A stretch of 53,151 nucleotides of DNA, taken from NCBI RefSeq assembly GCF_020711255.1, contig NZ_JAJFAW010000031.1, positions 1 to 53,151 on the forward strand, read 5' to 3'. The stretch comes from Hymenobacter plasmatis (GTDB lineage Bacteria; Bacteroidota; Bacteroidia; Cytophagales; Hymenobacteraceae). The position numbers were made by a program, and so were the translations under genes. Shown here piece by piece: positions 1 to 8,910 of this stretch. The stretch's first letter is position 1. Every line of letters starts with the position of its first letter. A model generated the notes under the pieces. It was not told the DNA's origin and did not search any database. It was given only the letters and a program-made list of their open reading frames with translations.

Positions 1-62
1 CTTGCATGTATTAGGCCTGCCGCTAGCGTTCATCCTGAGCCAAGATCAAACTCTCCATTGTA
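1..62 (-). rRNA. rrs: 16S ribosomal RNA, 5' end only (partial)
   Basis: Read on the minus strand, the first 62 bases are the 5' end of 16S rRNA. They contain the conserved AGAGTTTGATC block (bases 54-44) followed by the TGGCTCAGGATGAACGCTAG stretch and the GGCCTAATACATGCAAG segment. The rest of the gene lies outside the window to the left. The mature 5' end is placed near base 62 by alignment from memory with E. coli position 1, so it may be off by a few bases. Confidence 0.95.
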
Positions 63-74
63 AAATGTTCTACA

Positions 75-90
75 CCCTGCCGAAGCAGGG
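75..90 (-). other. rRNA leader hairpin with UUCG loop
   Basis: On the minus strand CCCTGC-TTCG-GCAGGG forms a perfect 6-bp stem closed by a UUCG tetraloop. It sits about 13 bases upstream of the 16S 5' end. It is probably part of the transcribed rRNA leader, for folding or processing; that role is inferred. Confidence 0.5.
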
Positions 91-293
91 CTGATGTCGA
101 GTGCGAATCCGACTCGTATTTGACGAGTTTTTATTCAATGTTACGTTTGGTTGTCAACTTGCCGAAGCAAGTCTTACCATTTGTCTTTTCCAAGCATTCA
201 AAGAACGTCTGCCCGCTCCTGTTGAGCGAACCGTGGGGCCCGAAGGCCGCTGTCTTTCTTTCCGTTTCCACCGTCTCTTTCGATTTGGGAGTG

Positions 294-324
294 CAAAGGT
301 AAGGAAGTTATTTGTGAATCCAAA
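294..324 (-). promoter_or_regulatory. rRNA promoter, proximal (Bacteroidota type)
   Basis: The minus strand reads TTTG (324-321), exactly 19 nt, then TACCTTTG (301-294). This matches the Bacteroidota primary sigma consensus TTTG-N19-TAxxTTTG at every defined base. It lies about 230 bases upstream of the 16S 5' end and points towards it. Confidence 0.85.
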
Positions 325-476
325 TAATTTGCTGACTTTTTTTTCTGGCTAAGGTTAGAACCTTAAAGAGAAGTGTCAGCTATTTCGACTCGCTCAGATG
401 GTGAAATCTTTGCTAGCCGTTTGGCTCCCCTTTTCAGACTGCGTTTCCGTTTGAAGCGCTTTTCTTATTGGGGGTG

Positions 477-506
477 CAAAGGTAGGGACAATTTCTTAGC
501 GTGCAA
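477..506 (-). promoter_or_regulatory. rRNA promoter, distal (Bacteroidota type)
   Basis: The minus strand reads TTG (506-504), 19 nt, then TACCTTTG (484-477). It is a second consensus promoter 183 bases upstream of the proximal one. The sequence around the -7 element, including the following CACCCCC/CACTCCC, is similar in the two copies, suggesting duplication. Tandem promoters are usual for rRNA operons. Confidence 0.8.
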
Positions 507-938
507 TACCAGCCTAACATTTCCTTCTCTTTTTTCGCTTTTTCCTCCGAGAGTGGAGTAATTCAGAAGGCAACAAATGGGCGAGTTATGGGGATTATAC
601 CCGCCTATTACCTTTATAATGAGCCTACTGCTATGCAGCTAGACCAGTCCAGAGTCCGGCGCCTTTATCTACTCTATATAGTATGCCATTCTGCAAAGAA
701 GGGATAGCGATTGGGCTTGGGTCGAGTGGCAACAGACTGACGTGATACTGCGGGCAGTGGAGCTGAGAAATGTGGAGCTGTTTCTGGCGCTGAACAGTAG
801 CGGCGGCAATGCGTGGCTTACTCACGCGGCAGCTTCGGGCCTGCTGATGCTATTTTACAGGAGAATCTGCTGCGGTTGTGCCCCTTTTCGGCATCTGGCA
901 GCCGTGGGCACCTCCTCGTTCTATTACTACTCTGACTT
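507..938. other. Intergenic region between rRNA promoters and LacI-type gene
   Basis: No convincing gene is seen. Open frames here are short and have no recognisable product. A TACCTTTA hexamer-like box occurs at about 606-613 on the plus strand, but without a -33 element at the right distance. Confidence 0.5.
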
Positions 939-1997
939 ATGGCAGCTAAGAAGCAGCAGACTTCCATCCGGGATTTAGCCCAACAGCTCAACTTATCTAT
1001 TTCGACGGTTTCGCGGGCGCTGGCCGACCACCGGGATATTAGCGAGGCTACCAAGCAGCGCGTGCGGCAGCTGGCCCAGGAGTTGAGCTACCGGCCCAAC
1101 CAGTTGGCAGCGGCATTGCGCAAAGGCCACAGCAAGACGCTGGGGGTTATTGTGCCCCACATTAAAGGTTACTTCTTTCCGGCCGTGATGAATGGCATTG
1201 AGAAAGTCGCGACCCGCGAAGGGTTCAATGTGATGATGTGCCAGTCGAATGAGGACCTGCACCGGGAGCAGCGCAACGTGGAGACCATGCTCGATGCGCA
1301 GGTAGAAGGCATCCTCATGTCGGTTTCGGCCACCACGCACCTCGAGGTCCAACACTTCGAGCAGGTACGACGGCAGGGGATACCGCTGGTTTTCTTTGAC
1401 CGCGTGCCGGAGCTGCCGCAAAGCATGGCCGTTATTCTGGATGATTTTCAGGGCGCTTACCAGGCTGTTTCGCACCTGATTGCGCAGGGATGCACCCGCA
1501 TAGCCCATATGGCCGGGCCGCAGCACCTGAATACGACCCGCAACCGGTACCTGGGCTACCGCGAGGCCCTGCGCGCTCACGGCCTGGCCTATGAAGAGCA
1601 CTGGAATTACTCCCTGCCCGCGCTCACGCAGGAGGCCGGCCGCCTGGGCATGCAGCACCTGCTGGCCTTGGACTCTTCCCTTGATGCCGTTTTTGCTGCC
1701 TACGCCATTCCCACGGTGGGGGCGCTGGAGGTGCTGCGGGAGCAGTCGCTGCGCGTGCCACAGGACATTGCCCTGGCGTGCTTCAGCAACGACCCGTTTA
1801 CGGCCATGACGCAGCCCCAGCTGACGGTTATCGACCAGCGGCCCGAGCAAATGGGGGAAACGGCGGTGCGGCTCTTTCTGCAGCTGCTGAAGCGGGGGCC
1901 GGTTTATATGCCGCCGCACCTTATTCTGAAGCCTGAGCTGGTTATCCGCAACTCATCGCTGCACCGTTCGCAGGAGAGCATGGTGCCGCTGCGCTAA
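939..1997 (+). CDS. LacI/GalR-family transcriptional regulator
   Basis: This is a 352-residue DNA-binding regulator of normal LacI-family length. The N-terminus has the helix-turn-helix and hinge: IRDLAQQLNLSISTVSRAL at about residues 9-27, then the hinge around SYRPNQLAAALR. The rest is a periplasmic-binding-protein-like sensor core, beginning TLGVIVPHIKGYFFP and containing the VFFDR and VFAAYA segments typical of the family. Two glycoside hydrolases follow on the same strand, so it probably controls their transcription in response to a sugar; this is inferred from position. No clear LacI-type operator was found by eye upstream of either hydrolase. The ATG at 939 gives a full HTH. Confidence 0.92.
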   Translation: MAAKKQQTSIRDLAQQLNLSISTVSRALADHRDISEATKQRVRQLAQELSYRPNQLAAALRKGHSKTLGVIVPHIKGYFFPAVMNGIEKVATREGFNVMMCQSNEDLHREQRNVETMLDAQVEGILMSVSATTHLEVQHFEQVRRQGIPLVFFDRVPELPQSMAVILDDFQGAYQAVSHLIAQGCTRIAHMAGPQHLNTTRNRYLGYREALRAHGLAYEEHWNYSLPALTQEAGRLGMQHLLALDSSLDAVFAAYAIPTVGALEVLREQSLRVPQDIALACFSNDPFTAMTQPQLTVIDQRPEQMGETAVRLFLQLLKRGPVYMPPHLILKPELVIRNSSLHRSQESMVPLR

Positions 1998-2132
1998 CGG
2001 CAAAGGCACTGCTAGGTGCAGCGGAGACCGGCCCGCAGTTTTATTGCTACGAATACACCTGCTGGCTGCTTGCTTTGCATGGCCGAGCCTGGCTTAGCCC
2101 AACTTTTACCCTGAATCCCCATCCCTACTGCT

Positions 2133-4601
2133 TTGAAGATTCCTTACCTCGTACCGCGCCCTTGGCTTTCCGGCCTCCTGTTTGCCACCGGCATGTTATT
2201 GCAAACGCCAGCTCAGGCCCAATTTTCCAAGGTGGAATCGCTGGGTGCGGTGCAGCGCACGGAGGCGGCCGGCAACACGCTGCGCCTGACTTTTGCCAAC
2301 GCAACTGGCGAAGTAACGGCCTACTCGCCCACCATTCTGCGGGTGCGGCTCAGCCAGCATCCATTGGCGACGGACTTCTCTTATGCGGTGGTGGCCTCGC
2401 CAAGCACGGCGGCCCTGCGAGTGCAGGATGCGGCCGAAAGCATCACCATTACCACCGACTCGGTGCGGCTGGTGATTCAGAAGAACCCGGCACGCTTTGC
2501 TTTTTACAATGCGGCGGGGCAGCTCTTGAACCAGGACGAGGCGGGCTTGGGCACGTCGTGGGTGGGCGACGAAATCACTACGTATAAGAAGCTGCTGCCC
2601 GGGGAGCGGTTTGTGGGCCTGGGCGAAAAGACCGGCCCGCTGGACCGGCGCGGCCAGGCCTACGTGCACCAGAACACCGACAGCTATGCCTACCCTACCG
2701 GCACCGACCCGCTTTATAGCTCCATTCCGTTCTACATGGGGCTACACGATGGGCTGGCTTATGGCCTTTTCTTCGACAATTCGTACGTGGGGCAGGTCAA
2801 CTTCGGGGCCAGCAACGACGACCGGTTTTCGTCGTTTGGTGCCCGGGGCGGGGAGATGAACTACTACTTAATAGGACGCCGGAAGCCCGCAGGCATTCTG
2901 GAGGACTACACCCACCTGACCGGCCGGATGCCCATGCCGGCACTCTGGGCCATCGGCTTTCAGCAGAGCCGCTATACTTATTATCCCGATACGGAGGTGA
3001 AGCGCATTGCCCAGACGTTCCGGGAAAAGAAGATTCCGCTCGACGTGCTTTACCTGGACATCCACTATATGGATGCCTACAAGATTTTTACCTGGAACCC
3101 GCAGCGCTTTCCGCAGCCTGGCAAGATGCTCAAGGACCTGAAAGGCTTGGGCGTGCACATGGCGGTAATAGTGGACCCGGGCATGAAAACCGAAGCGGGC
3201 TACAAGCAGTGGGAAGACGGCAAAGCCCGCGACCTGTACGTGAAATACCCCGACGGCACCAACTTCCGTGCGGCGGTGTGGCCGGGCCTGTGCAATTTTC
3301 CAGACTTCACCCTGCCCGCCGCCCGCCAGTGGTGGGGGCAGCAGTTTCAGGGCCTCGTCCGGGACGGGGTGGAAGGGTTTTGGAACGACATGAACGAGAT
3401 GTCGACCTGGGGCAACCAACTGCCCAGCAACATGCTGTTTAACTACGACGGCCACGGCGCGACCACCAACGCCGCCCGCAACGTGTACGGCCTGCAGATG
3501 GCCCGCAGCACCTACGAAGGCACGCGCAAGCTGATGGGGGGCCGCCGGCCGCTCATCCTGACGCGGGCCGGCTACGCAGGCCTGCAGCGCTACACCGCCA
3601 TCTGGACTGGCGACAACGTGAGCACCGACGACCACATGCTAGCCGGCGTGCGCCTGGTAAACAGCCTGGGTCTGAGCGGCGTGGCCAACGCCGGCATGGA
3701 CGTGGGCGGCTTTGTAGCATCGCCGCCGCCGACGGGCGAACTGTTCACCCGCTGGATGTCGATTGGTGCGTTCACGCCTTTTTTCCGGGCCCATAGCGCC
3801 GTGAATACCAAGGCGGCCGAGCCGTGGGCGTTTGGGGAAGACTACACGGACATCAACCGCGACTACGTGCAGCTGCGCTACAACCTGCTGCCTTACGTAT
3901 ACTCGGCCTTCTACGAGGCCACGCAGAATGGCCTGCCGGTGCAGCGGTCGCTGGCACTCGACTACCCGCACGACGGCCAGATTTACGACGGGCAATTCCA
4001 GAACGAGTACCAGTTTGGGCCGGGGCTACTGGTAGCGCCGGTAGCCAGCACGCTGCAAGCCGCCAAGGTGTACCTGCCGGCCGGCCGCTGGTACGATTTC
4101 TACAGCGACGAGCTGCACGCCGGGGGCAAGGCGGCTTACGTGCCCTCGCCGCTCGACCGCCTGCCCGTGTTTGTGCGCGGGGGTAGCATCATCCCGATGC
4201 AGAGCCCGGTGCAGTACACCGCGCAGGCTCCGCTCGATACGCTGTACCTGCACGTGTACCAGGGCGAGGCGCCCAGCTCCTACGTGTACTACGAAGACGA
4301 CGGTACGACCTACAACCACGAGAAAGGCCAGTTCTTCAAGCGCACCATCAAGCTGGACCCCACGGCGCACACCCTGGAACTAGGCCCCGTGCAGGGCTCG
4401 TCGAAATCGAAGTTTAAGCACGTAGAGGTGCTCTTTCACGGCTTCGGGGCCTTGCCCGACCTACAGGCCGACGGTAAAGCCCTCAAGCCGCAATCGCGCA
4501 TTTCCTATCTGCAGAAACCCGCAAGCCTGTCGGGGGAGCATACCACGAACCCGGCGGTGACGGTGCGGAATGCCCCGGGCGCCGTCCGCTTGAAATGGTG
4601 A
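2133..4601 (+). CDS. GH31 family glycoside hydrolase (alpha-glucosidase-like), secreted
   Basis: This 822-residue enzyme most likely releases glucose, or less likely xylose, from alpha-linked oligosaccharides. The N-terminus is a signal peptide (hydrophobic run LSGLLFATGMLLQTPAQA), so it is exported to the periplasm or outer membrane. A beta-sandwich domain covers about 35-260 and the (beta/alpha)8 barrel about 280-640. The GH31 nucleophile motif WNDMNE is present with D419, and the acid/base motif WTGDN with D494. A C-terminal beta domain follows. The start is TTG at 2133, the only start in frame that keeps the whole signal peptide. It lies 135 bases after the LacI-type gene and 146 bases before a second hydrolase gene. 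Exact substrate cannot be read from the sequence. Confidence 0.93.
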   Translation: MKIPYLVPRPWLSGLLFATGMLLQTPAQAQFSKVESLGAVQRTEAAGNTLRLTFANATGEVTAYSPTILRVRLSQHPLATDFSYAVVASPSTAALRVQDAAESITITTDSVRLVIQKNPARFAFYNAAGQLLNQDEAGLGTSWVGDEITTYKKLLPGERFVGLGEKTGPLDRRGQAYVHQNTDSYAYPTGTDPLYSSIPFYMGLHDGLAYGLFFDNSYVGQVNFGASNDDRFSSFGARGGEMNYYLIGRRKPAGILEDYTHLTGRMPMPALWAIGFQQSRYTYYPDTEVKRIAQTFREKKIPLDVLYLDIHYMDAYKIFTWNPQRFPQPGKMLKDLKGLGVHMAVIVDPGMKTEAGYKQWEDGKARDLYVKYPDGTNFRAAVWPGLCNFPDFTLPAARQWWGQQFQGLVRDGVEGFWNDMNEMSTWGNQLPSNMLFNYDGHGATTNAARNVYGLQMARSTYEGTRKLMGGRRPLILTRAGYAGLQRYTAIWTGDNVSTDDHMLAGVRLVNSLGLSGVANAGMDVGGFVASPPPTGELFTRWMSIGAFTPFFRAHSAVNTKAAEPWAFGEDYTDINRDYVQLRYNLLPYVYSAFYEATQNGLPVQRSLALDYPHDGQIYDGQFQNEYQFGPGLLVAPVASTLQAAKVYLPAGRWYDFYSDELHAGGKAAYVPSPLDRLPVFVRGGSIIPMQSPVQYTAQAPLDTLYLHVYQGEAPSSYVYYEDDGTTYNHEKGQFFKRTIKLDPTAHTLELGPVQGSSKSKFKHVEVLFHGFGALPDLQADGKALKPQSRISYLQKPASLSGEHTTNPAVTVRNAPGAVRLKW

Positions 4602-4747
4602 GAGCGGGCCGCTGGCTCTATCGTTCAGCCGGCTAAAGTTTAGCTCAATTTAAGTAGGCTCGTCGCTCCTGCCCCACCCCGGCCAGACTTGTGCCACGGC
4701 CTGAAACATTGCCGCAGCCGGCGCCCTTTTGCTTTTACTGTTATCTT

Positions 4748-7513
4748 ATGAAATACTTTCCCGGCCTCGCGAGCCTCGTGCTGGTGCCTGCCTTGATGAG
4801 TTCCTGCCAGATGCAAAAGTCTACCACTGCTGCAACAACCGCTCCGGCGGCTGGTGGGTCGCAAGCCCTACCGGCGGATGCGCCCGTATGGCAGTCGGGC
4901 GAGTACGCACTCTACCGCGACCGGGTGGTGCAGGGTCCCTACACGGCCCGGGCGCTGTCGGCCACGGAGCTTACCTCGGATTACAAGAGCCCAGCCAATG
5001 CGTTTCAGAGCCCGCGGATAGAATTCAAATTCAGCCTCAACGGCAAGGACAACGAGCTGGCGCCGGGCCAGAACCACCTGTTTGTGGCCCTGCCCAAAGC
5101 CGGTGAGGCGGCCCAAGCGCTGGAAACGCCCGTGCTCACCTTCGGTAAGCACTTTGAGGACCCCACGCCGGTGCCGGCCAATACGTACCTGGCCCCCAAT
5201 ACTTCGCTGAAAATCAGGCTGGACCTGCGGCCGGTGCTGGCGGCATTTAAGCAGCAGGGCTTTTACACGACTTATAAGGGCGACAAGCTGTACCAGCAGG
5301 ACTTCAAGCACGTGTTTGTGGCGGGCAGCACGGCGCCGTTGAGCTGGGACTTCGACAACCTGGTGAATAAACCTGAGCTGGAGCTGAAGGACCCCGACGG
5401 CAACGGCATTTACGAGGTAACGCTGCTGCTGAATGCGCCGCAGGATGCCAAAAGCACGGCCGGTCAGTGGAAGCAATCCATTAATACGGCCGACTTCCCG
5501 CAGTACACGTCCGAGTACCCGCTGGCCGATGCTCTCTACAACTTGGCCCTGGAAGAAGCCCGCCGGGCGGTGGAGCCCGACAGCACGTTCCGCACCGGCA
5601 AGGAGTGGGCCGGTGTCTGGACCCGCGACATCAGCTACAGCATCATCCTGGCGCAGGCCGCGCTGCAGCCCCGCTCGGCCATGAAAAGCCTGATGCGCAA
5701 GGTGAGCCCCGGGGGGCGCATCATCCAGGACACGGGCACGGGCGGGGCCTACCCTTGCTCCACCGACCGCATTATCTGGGCCACGGCGGCCTGGGAAATC
5801 TTCAAAGTAACCGGCGACCAGGCCTGGCTCCGGCAGGTGTATCCCATCATCAGGGAGTCCATCGCCGACGACCAGCTCAATGCCTACGACCCCGCCACGG
5901 GGCTGGTGCGCGGCGAGTCGTCGTTTCTGGACTGGCGCGAGCAGACGTATCCGCGCTGGATGCAGCCGGTGGACATCTACCAGTCGGAAAACCTGGGCAC
6001 CAACGCCGTGCACTACCACGCCAACGTGGTGCTGGCCCAAATGGCCCAGCAGCTCGGCAAAACGGCCGTGGCCAGTGCGCACGAAAAATTAGCCCAACGC
6101 ATCAAGCAGGGCATCAACGAGCACCTCTGGCAGGCCGACCGCGGCTACTACGGCCAGTACCTGTACGGCCGGAATTTCCTGGTGCTGTCGCCCCGCGCCG
6201 AGGGCCTGGGGGAAGCCCTGAGCGTGCTTTTTGGAGTGGCTGATGGCGAGCGGGCCCAGCAAGTGGTGGCCAAGACGCCCACCACGCCCTACGGCATTCC
6301 GTGCATCTACCCGCAGATTCCGGGCATTCCGCCCTACCACAATAATGCCGTGTGGCCCTTTGTGCAAAGCTTCTGGGCGCTGGCAGCGGCCAAGGCCGGC
6401 AACGAACAGTCGGTAATGGAAAGCATTTCGGCCGTGTATCGCCCGGCGGCACTGTTTCTCACCAACAAGGAAAACTTTGTAGCTGAAAACGGCGACTACG
6501 CCGGCACCCAAATCAACTCCAGCAACATGCTCTGGAGCCTTTCGGGCAGCCTGGGCCTGGTGTACAAGGTGCTGTTTGGCATGGAGTGGCAGCCCAACCG
6601 CTTGGTGTTTCATCCATTTGTGCCGCAGGCTTTGCAAGGCACCCGCCAGCTCACCGGCCTTCACTATCGCGGGGCCGTGCTCGACATCAGCCTGCAAGGC
6701 TACGGCAACCAGATTAGCAGCATCACGCTCGACGGCCAGCCCCTGCCCGAGGCGGCCGTGCCCGCGACGCTCACCGGCCACCATGCCGTGCGTATTGAGC
6801 TGCGCAACGAAGCGCCGCAGTCCGGCCCAGTGGCGCGGGTTGCCAACCTCTTCTCGCCCGAAACGCCGGACGTGGCCTACGCCAACGGGCACCTGCATTG
6901 GGCCGCGCAGCCCGACGTGAAATCGTACAAGGTGTTGAAAAACGGCCAGCAGTTGACCAACGTTACCACAACGGAACTAGCGGTGCCGGCGGCCTCCGCG
7001 TATGCCGAATACCAGGTTGTTGCCGTGGGCGCTACTGGCCTGGAGTCATTTGCCAGCGAGCCGTTGTTCATTGAAAAAGCTGGCCTGCACCGGCAATACC
7101 AGGTGGAAGCGGTGACCCCGAAAGCTGCCCATCCCTACAAGGGCTTCAGCGGCGCGGGCTTCGTAGAAATCAGCAAATCGCTGAATACTTCCCTGACCCT
7201 GCCCGTGCAGGTGCTCGAAACCGGACTCTACGCCGTGGACTTCCGCTACGCCAACGGCAACGGCCCCACCAATACCAACAACCAGTGCGCCATTCGCACC
7301 CTGCGGATGGGAGCGCAGCGGCTGGGCACCATCGTGCTGCCCCAGCGGGGCGTGGCCGAATGGTCGAACTGGGGCTTTACCAATGCCGTGTTGGTATACC
7401 TCGACAAAGGCAGCCACCGCCTCACCCTGGCCTTTGAGCCCGCCAATGAGAACATGAACGGTCAGGTAAATCAGGCCATGCTCGACTACCTGCGCCTGAC
7501 GCGGGTGCAATAA
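4748..7513 (+). CDS. Six-hairpin glycoside hydrolase-like lipoprotein with C-terminal carbohydrate-binding-like domain
   Basis: The ATG at 4748 begins MKYFPGLASLVLVPALMSSC, a lipoprotein signal with a lipobox-like LMSSC; the frame is open further upstream but without a signal. The product is 921 residues. The middle (about 270-670) resembles (alpha/alpha)6-barrel hydrolases of the GH63/MGH1-like type: WTRDISYSIILAQ, GTGGAYPCSTDRIIWATAAW, SSFLDWREQTYPRW and a C-terminal NMLWSLSGSLGLVYK helix. A fibronectin-like stretch (about 700-780) and a CBM6/35-like beta domain (about 785-921, rich in YAVDFRYANG-type strands) follow. It probably acts with the upstream GH31 enzyme. The exact family and substrate are uncertain. 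Confidence 0.8.
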   Translation: MKYFPGLASLVLVPALMSSCQMQKSTTAATTAPAAGGSQALPADAPVWQSGEYALYRDRVVQGPYTARALSATELTSDYKSPANAFQSPRIEFKFSLNGKDNELAPGQNHLFVALPKAGEAAQALETPVLTFGKHFEDPTPVPANTYLAPNTSLKIRLDLRPVLAAFKQQGFYTTYKGDKLYQQDFKHVFVAGSTAPLSWDFDNLVNKPELELKDPDGNGIYEVTLLLNAPQDAKSTAGQWKQSINTADFPQYTSEYPLADALYNLALEEARRAVEPDSTFRTGKEWAGVWTRDISYSIILAQAALQPRSAMKSLMRKVSPGGRIIQDTGTGGAYPCSTDRIIWATAAWEIFKVTGDQAWLRQVYPIIRESIADDQLNAYDPATGLVRGESSFLDWREQTYPRWMQPVDIYQSENLGTNAVHYHANVVLAQMAQQLGKTAVASAHEKLAQRIKQGINEHLWQADRGYYGQYLYGRNFLVLSPRAEGLGEALSVLFGVADGERAQQVVAKTPTTPYGIPCIYPQIPGIPPYHNNAVWPFVQSFWALAAAKAGNEQSVMESISAVYRPAALFLTNKENFVAENGDYAGTQINSSNMLWSLSGSLGLVYKVLFGMEWQPNRLVFHPFVPQALQGTRQLTGLHYRGAVLDISLQGYGNQISSITLDGQPLPEAAVPATLTGHHAVRIELRNEAPQSGPVARVANLFSPETPDVAYANGHLHWAAQPDVKSYKVLKNGQQLTNVTTTELAVPAASAYAEYQVVAVGATGLESFASEPLFIEKAGLHRQYQVEAVTPKAAHPYKGFSGAGFVEISKSLNTSLTLPVQVLETGLYAVDFRYANGNGPTNTNNQCAIRTLRMGAQRLGTIVLPQRGVAEWSNWGFTNAVLVYLDKGSHRLTLAFEPANENMNGQVNQAMLDYLRLTRVQ

Positions 7514-7568
7514 AGGTCTTGTTGCGGCTTAAGGCGCCCCTTGCTTAGAAGCTATTGGGGCAAGAACG

Positions 7569-7660
7569 TGGTAGAGACGCGACACTTCGCGTCTCCTCGT
7601 GCGGGCTGCGTGGGTGTCGTTCAACAGGGAAACGCGAAGTGTCGCATCTCTACACCCTGC
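7569..7660. repeat. Dispersed palindromic repeat, inverted pair
   Basis: The left unit, TAGAGACGCGACACTTCGCG onward (7572-7595), is itself a hairpin with 9-bp arms (GAGACGCGA/TCGCGTCTC). An inverted, one-mismatch copy lies at 7632-7652. Related single units occur at 31255-31293 and 53050-53087. It lies between the convergent hydrolase and phosphoesterase genes and could fold at both mRNA 3' ends. No transposase is linked to it here. Confidence 0.8.
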
Positions 7661-7714
7661 TGGCATTCCGACAAGTGGAGCTAAATCACCACGTAGCTCA
7701 CCTCCCGATTCAGC

Positions 7715-8251
7715 TCAATTCAGCTCAAAAGTTGCGCGGGGCTGCCATTTCCGCCCATCGTGGCGGAAGAGGGTGAGACTATGCACCGGAAACGTAGCCG
7801 CGTAGGCGCGAGCCGCAAATAACTGGCGCAGCTCCGGCACCTGCGCGCGGGGCAGGTCGCGGGTAGCCAGCGTAAGGTGGGGCGTAAATGGGCGGCTCTC
7901 CACCGGAACTTCCGGCAGGTGAGTGGCGCACCAATCGGTAAGAGCCTCGTGCAGCTTTTGCAGCGCAGCCGCCTCGCTCACCCGCACAAAAAGCGTCCGG
8001 TTTCCAAACCAAGCAAACCCATTTAGCCCAACGGATAGGGCGCGCTGGGTCTGGGCAAAAGCAGCAAGGGCCGCGATGCATTTCTCCTCAAAATCCGCAT
8101 TCTGGCGCAGTGGCGGGATAAGCGTGATGTGGGGCGGCAGATTCACGGCGTTGCGGCTTCCGGTGAGCCGGTGCACTTCCTGCTTCATGGCCCAGATTTC
8201 CGAAAACACGGGTTCTGGCGGTAGCAGCGCCAGCAGGTAGAGCGTGGTCAT
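7715..8251 (-). CDS. 2H phosphoesterase superfamily protein (2'-5' RNA ligase-like)
   Basis: This 178-residue protein has the two signature HxT motifs of the 2H phosphoesterase fold: PPHITLI near residue 42 and TPHLTLA near residue 126. Known members hydrolyse or form 2'-5' phosphodiester or cyclic phosphodiester bonds in RNA or nucleotides; the substrate of this one is not evident. It is a soluble protein with no signal peptide. It stands alone between convergent and divergent neighbours, so it is probably its own transcription unit. Confidence 0.85.
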   Translation of the reverse strand: MTTLYLLALLPPEPVFSEIWAMKQEVHRLTGSRNAVNLPPHITLIPPLRQNADFEEKCIAALAAFAQTQRALSVGLNGFAWFGNRTLFVRVSEAAALQKLHEALTDWCATHLPEVPVESRPFTPHLTLATRDLPRAQVPELRQLFAARAYAATFPVHSLTLFRHDGRKWQPRATFELN

Positions 8252-8910
8252 AGGTTAGGAATGGAATTCCGGGGCTTGTACGAGGGCTTGAGCCAACGGG
8301 TCAGCAGCCACTTCTGCGGCCTATACTTTTCCTGGCCATAGCCTAGTGGTGCACCCCTGTGTGGCCGTTGCAGACCGGGTGGCCCATCAGCGCCGTGAGA
8401 AGATTTGAGAGGATTGAAACCTGCAGGATTTACGTAAAAAGACGGACGCAAATCAGTAGTTGCGGGCTGTTTTTACTGCAGGATTTAGTTGAAATTTGTT
8501 ATATTCAACCATGAAATAATATTGCTTACCCTGCCCAGTGCTCTGCCGTCCACTCACTAGGGGTGGCCACCTGCCTTGCAGACGGTTTTTGGGTGCTGCC
8601 AAAACAGGACCCTCCTTTTACACCCTAACAGCTCAAACAGCTCACTTATACACTCGGCTCGTCCAATCGGCCCTGTTAGGTTGGCAATCCATTTCCAGCT
8701 GGCGGCTTCAAGGTCATTTGCACTGCTACCTAATGCTCTTCGGTTTGCTCGTGGGTGGCGGAGGGAACGGGGCCTGGCCTACTCTGGGCCAAGCAGGGCT
8801 GGGAATTTTACACCCGGGGCAGCCGCCCCGCGGAGACCGGTAATCCGCCGGCCTTTTACCAGTGCCTGCTTTGCCTCTGGGCACGGCGGGCACTTCAGCT
8901 TTGTGTGAGG
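8252..8910. other. Intergenic region upstream of hybrid kinase
   Basis: No gene could be supported. The stretch holds a small direct repeat, CTGCAGGATTTA, near 8421 and 8478, and an imperfect dyad GTTGAA-10 nt-TTCAAC around 8489-8510 that could be a regulatory site. A TACTTTTC box near 8324 on the plus strand lacks a matching -33 element. The kinase frame is open upstream of 8911, but that part is arginine/proline-rich and unlike a kinase N-terminus. Confidence 0.4.

Noticed and set aside
606..613. TACCTTTA as a plus-strand promoter for the LacI-type gene
   Set aside because: No -33 element at the proper distance and over 300 bases from the start codon.
4691..4747. Upstream extension of the six-hairpin hydrolase frame
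   Set aside because: The added residues do not form a signal peptide, whereas the ATG at 4748 begins a standard lipoprotein signal.
7569..7660. The inverted repeat pair considered as terminal repeats of an insertion sequence
   Set aside because: The space between the arms is under 50 bases and holds no transposase; single units occur elsewhere.
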